Shown here: positions 62,237 to 64,000 of the stretch, piece by piece
How positions within the stretch are numbered: position 1 is the first letter of the stretch
Layout of the letters: every line of letters begins with the position of its first letter
Source: Bin55 sp965205965
GTDB taxonomy: Bacteria; Pseudomonadota; Gammaproteobacteria; Pseudomonadales; Azotimanducaceae
NCBI GenBank assembly: GCA_965205965.1
Contig: CBDBHT010000007.1
Location: 124,001-188,000 of the forward strand
DNA length: 64,000 bases
Direction of reading: 5' to 3'
The notes under the pieces: generated by a model
Seen by the model: only the letters and a program-made list of their open reading frames with translations
What the model was told of the DNA's origin: nothing
The model's database searches: none
Program-made: the position numbers and the translations under genes

Positions 62237-63748
62237 TTACGTTGGTGCCAGGCTGGCCCAGATCAAGCGGAAATCCTTCCAGTACGGGAAGGTGGACCCG
62301 AACGCCAGATGGATCCGCCGCGTGGACACCGTCACGCGCACCGGGATCTGGAACAGGCACTTGCGCAGCGTCGATGGACGGCTCCGGCGCAGGATGGCGG
62401 ATACCGGAAGGTTCTCGAGCCGGTGCTTCATCATGCAATGAAGGGCATGGGCCAGTGCGCTCATCCGGAGCCGGAGTGCGTTGACGTTCCAGAGGCTGCT
62501 GGAGCATCGGTCCAGGAACAGATCGTTCTTCTGTTCCTTGATCCAGTTTTCGGCCTCACCCCGGTCGCAGTACATCTCTTCGTAGACCGTTGGCGCGTCG
62601 GGCTTCTGGAGCGAGGTGACGACGAAGCGACTGTTGTACCGGGCTTCGCCGACCGTCGCACATGGGCCTTCCGCGATGGCCTCCGGTCCGCCGTCGGCCT
62701 TGCCGGCCGGTTCCCCGTCCGCGTTGCCGACCGGTTGTCCCGGCAGCCATTCGGCCTTGGCGATCACGCGGCGTTCGCGGCTCCAGCTGTCGCGCGTGCG
62801 ATAGTCGAAGATCTGGTAGCCGCGGACCGCTCGCTGCGCATAGTCCAGATCCCGCTTCAACCGGTCCCGCAGATCGTCCATCAACGGTTGGACCCGGTCT
62901 TTCAGCCGATCATTGCGCGGCAGTCCCAGCACGTAATCCACGCCCCGCGCCTCGCACCACGTCATCAACTCGTCGCGGCAGTAGGCCCCGTCGGCGCGGA
63001 TCAGGATCGGCACCTGCGGAAATCGCTTCCGCAGCCGGTCCACGAGCGGCGCGACCGTCTCCACCACGCCCGCCGCCACATCGCTGCTTGACGTGCGCAG
63101 TTCCGTCCGCACCGGCCAGCCGTTGCAGAACACCAGCCGCGGCAGGTAGCAGTATTCATGGTAGTACCCGTGATAGAACCGGTGCTCCTGCCGGCCGTGC
63201 AGTTCCACGTCCGTGGCATCGATGTCCAGCACCAGCCGCTTCGGCATCTGGCCCCGCTCGCCCCACACCAGGTACAGCTCCACGAGCAGCTCGTCGAGCG
63301 CATCGAAATCCACGGTGATCTGGCGCGCTTTCGCCGGGTCCCGCCCGTTCGCCGACAGCTCCATCCGGTTCAGCGTGCTTTTGCCGGCCAGCGGCTCGCA
63401 GTCCGAACGCGCACACTCCACACGCCCCATGGCCGTGGACAGAGCCCGGTCCCGCCGCAGCTCGTCGTGATCGTTCACATCTTCGTAGCCCAGCGCGAGA
63501 CCCAAAATCCGCTGCCCCAGCAACGCCACTAGCGGATGCGCCACCTTGGACGGGTCCCGGTGATCCGTGAAACATGCCGAGGCGCGCTCGAACAGCTGGA
63601 CCTGCTCGGCCAGCATCATCAGCAGTGCCGAGCCCCCGTTGGAACTCAGCTCGCCTCCACTGCAGTCCACCTCCATCCGCCCCGGACGGACCCCTTTCGC
63701 CATCCGACGCACCAACCGGTCCGCGCCGCGCTTTTGCTTGCTCTTCAT
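62237..63748 (-). CDS. IS1380-family transposase, intact
   Basis: 503 residues from ATG 63748 (GGAGG eight bases upstream). Motifs: GLALGYEDVNDHDELRRD (typical IS1380 block), KRLVLDIDATDVELHG (first Asp), VPILIRADGAYCRDEL (second Asp), YCDRGEAENWIKEQKND (Glu) and a C-terminal LWNVNALRLRMSALAHALH. An 18-residue Gly/Glu insertion relative to copy 1 (NADGEPAGKADGGPEAIAEG) does not touch a motif. It is a plausible source of mobility for the MITE-D elements and the composite at 54620. Confidence 0.9.
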   Translation of the reverse strand: MKSKQKRGADRLVRRMAKGVRPGRMEVDCSGGELSSNGGSALLMMLAEQVQLFERASACFTDHRDPSKVAHPLVALLGQRILGLALGYEDVNDHDELRRDRALSTAMGRVECARSDCEPLAGKSTLNRMELSANGRDPAKARQITVDFDALDELLVELYLVWGERGQMPKRLVLDIDATDVELHGRQEHRFYHGYYHEYCYLPRLVFCNGWPVRTELRTSSSDVAAGVVETVAPLVDRLRKRFPQVPILIRADGAYCRDELMTWCEARGVDYVLGLPRNDRLKDRVQPLMDDLRDRLKRDLDYAQRAVRGYQIFDYRTRDSWSRERRVIAKAEWLPGQPVGNADGEPAGKADGGPEAIAEGPCATVGEARYNSRFVVTSLQKPDAPTVYEEMYCDRGEAENWIKEQKNDLFLDRCSSSLWNVNALRLRMSALAHALHCMMKHRLENLPVSAILRRSRPSTLRKCLFQIPVRVTVSTRRIHLAFGSTFPYWKDFRLIWASLAPT

Positions 63749-63756
63749 CCCGTACC

Positions 63757-64000
63757 CTCCTCCATCCGGCCCCATCGGCCGCGTTGCGCCCACCCTTCGG
63801 CCAGCGTGGCCGCATATCCCGGACGCCCCTTCCAGAACACCAACCGGAACATGCACAGTACGACCACCAGCGTGTTCAGCACGCGCCGCCGCCGCTGCCA
63901 GAGCCGGACCACAGCATCCTCCGGGGCCAAGACGGCTGCCGGCGACCTGCAGGACCCCAGTCGATCCCGACCCTTCGGCGTAAACCAGCCCAGATGACTA
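63757..64000 (-). pseudogene. IS4-type N-terminal fragment upstream of IS1380 copy 2
   Basis: RLWQRRRRVLNTLVVVLCMFRLVFWKGRPGY and, near the window edge, SHLGWFTPKG repeat the arrangement at 56331-56595. Confidence 0.5.

Larger units (their letters stand above)
62016..64000 (-). mobile_element. IS1380-family copy 2 (right side beyond window)
   Basis: The left end CCCAGATTTCTCATAACC follows CTAG (62012-62015). The right end lies either shortly after 63760 or outside the window; the same IS4-type flank as in copy 1 follows the transposase start. Confidence 0.7.

Noticed and set aside
1..64000. tRNA or rRNA genes, integrase/attachment sites
   Set aside because: No cloverleaf, rRNA segment or tyrosine/serine recombinase was found on either strand.

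Overview
The window looks like an accessory, heavily transposon-invaded stretch of a proteobacterial (probably gammaproteobacterial) chromosome. The pointers are type IVb-like (PilS-like) prepilins, a class 1 type I-E Cascade operon, and a YjfI/YjfJ/YjfL-like operon with a SpeD-type AdoMet decarboxylase. The number and nesting of insertion sequences is what one meets in symbionts or other bacteria with relaxed selection. No rRNA or tRNA gene was seen, and the species cannot be named from the sequence.

Nicknames used below. ISN-a and ISN-b are two related elements whose transposases carry RWKIENETFNTLKN (ISNCY-type DDE); ISN-a ends in CAGCAATTCCCCGTATAG and ISN-b in CAGCAATTCCCGCTTCCTG. MITE-A ends in GGACACCTCTATT, MITE-B in GGCAGTCTGCGCCGTAGAA, MITE-C in CAGTAATTTCCAG, and MITE-D is an IS1380-derived miniature element.

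Layout. 1-9420: three prepilin genes (1-133, 995-1429, 8806-9420) among wrecked IS5, IS1182, IS4, IS256 and IS630 elements. 9421-14447: a ZIP metal transporter (11269-12132) between miniature elements and IS5/IS630 remnants. 14448-21407: IS256 copies (one with an intact transposase at 16709-17929), an IS1202-like remnant, and a composite fold-back element. 21408-21730: a tiny, decaying three-repeat CRISPR array. 22000-25250: ISNCY, IS630 and IS1595 remnants. 25276-30080: a complete Cascade operon (cse1-cse2-cas7-cas5-cas6e, minus strand) with no cas3, cas1 or cas2. 30490-33735: IS remnants. 33760-35580: an AT-rich palindromic region and a regulator with a PhaR-like N-terminus. 36714-39711: a secreted I9-like protein overlapping a lipoprotein subtilase. 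40311-49064: a minus-strand operon speD / lipoprotein / DUF350 / membrane aminopropyltransferase / DUF2170 / PspA / DUF4178-like / small protein / K+ channel / hypothetical, with two MITEs inside it. 48939-52955: a 1.6-kb direct duplication carrying two prepilin genes, one with a G10 tract in its leader. 53174-64000: nested insertions (MITE-A > ISN-a > IS1380-bounded composite > a second ISN-a) and two IS1380 copies, one intact.

How it fits together. Three functional modules remain: type IVb-like pilins scattered over the region, a Cascade complex that could bind but not cleave or acquire, and a polyamine/PspA membrane-stress operon. The rest is mobile DNA whose target duplications allow the order of insertions to be read. 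Seven poly-C/G runs of 10-20 nt, several of them expanded in place from short C/G runs, are a recurring oddity; they could be real slippage tracts or sequencing/assembly artefacts.
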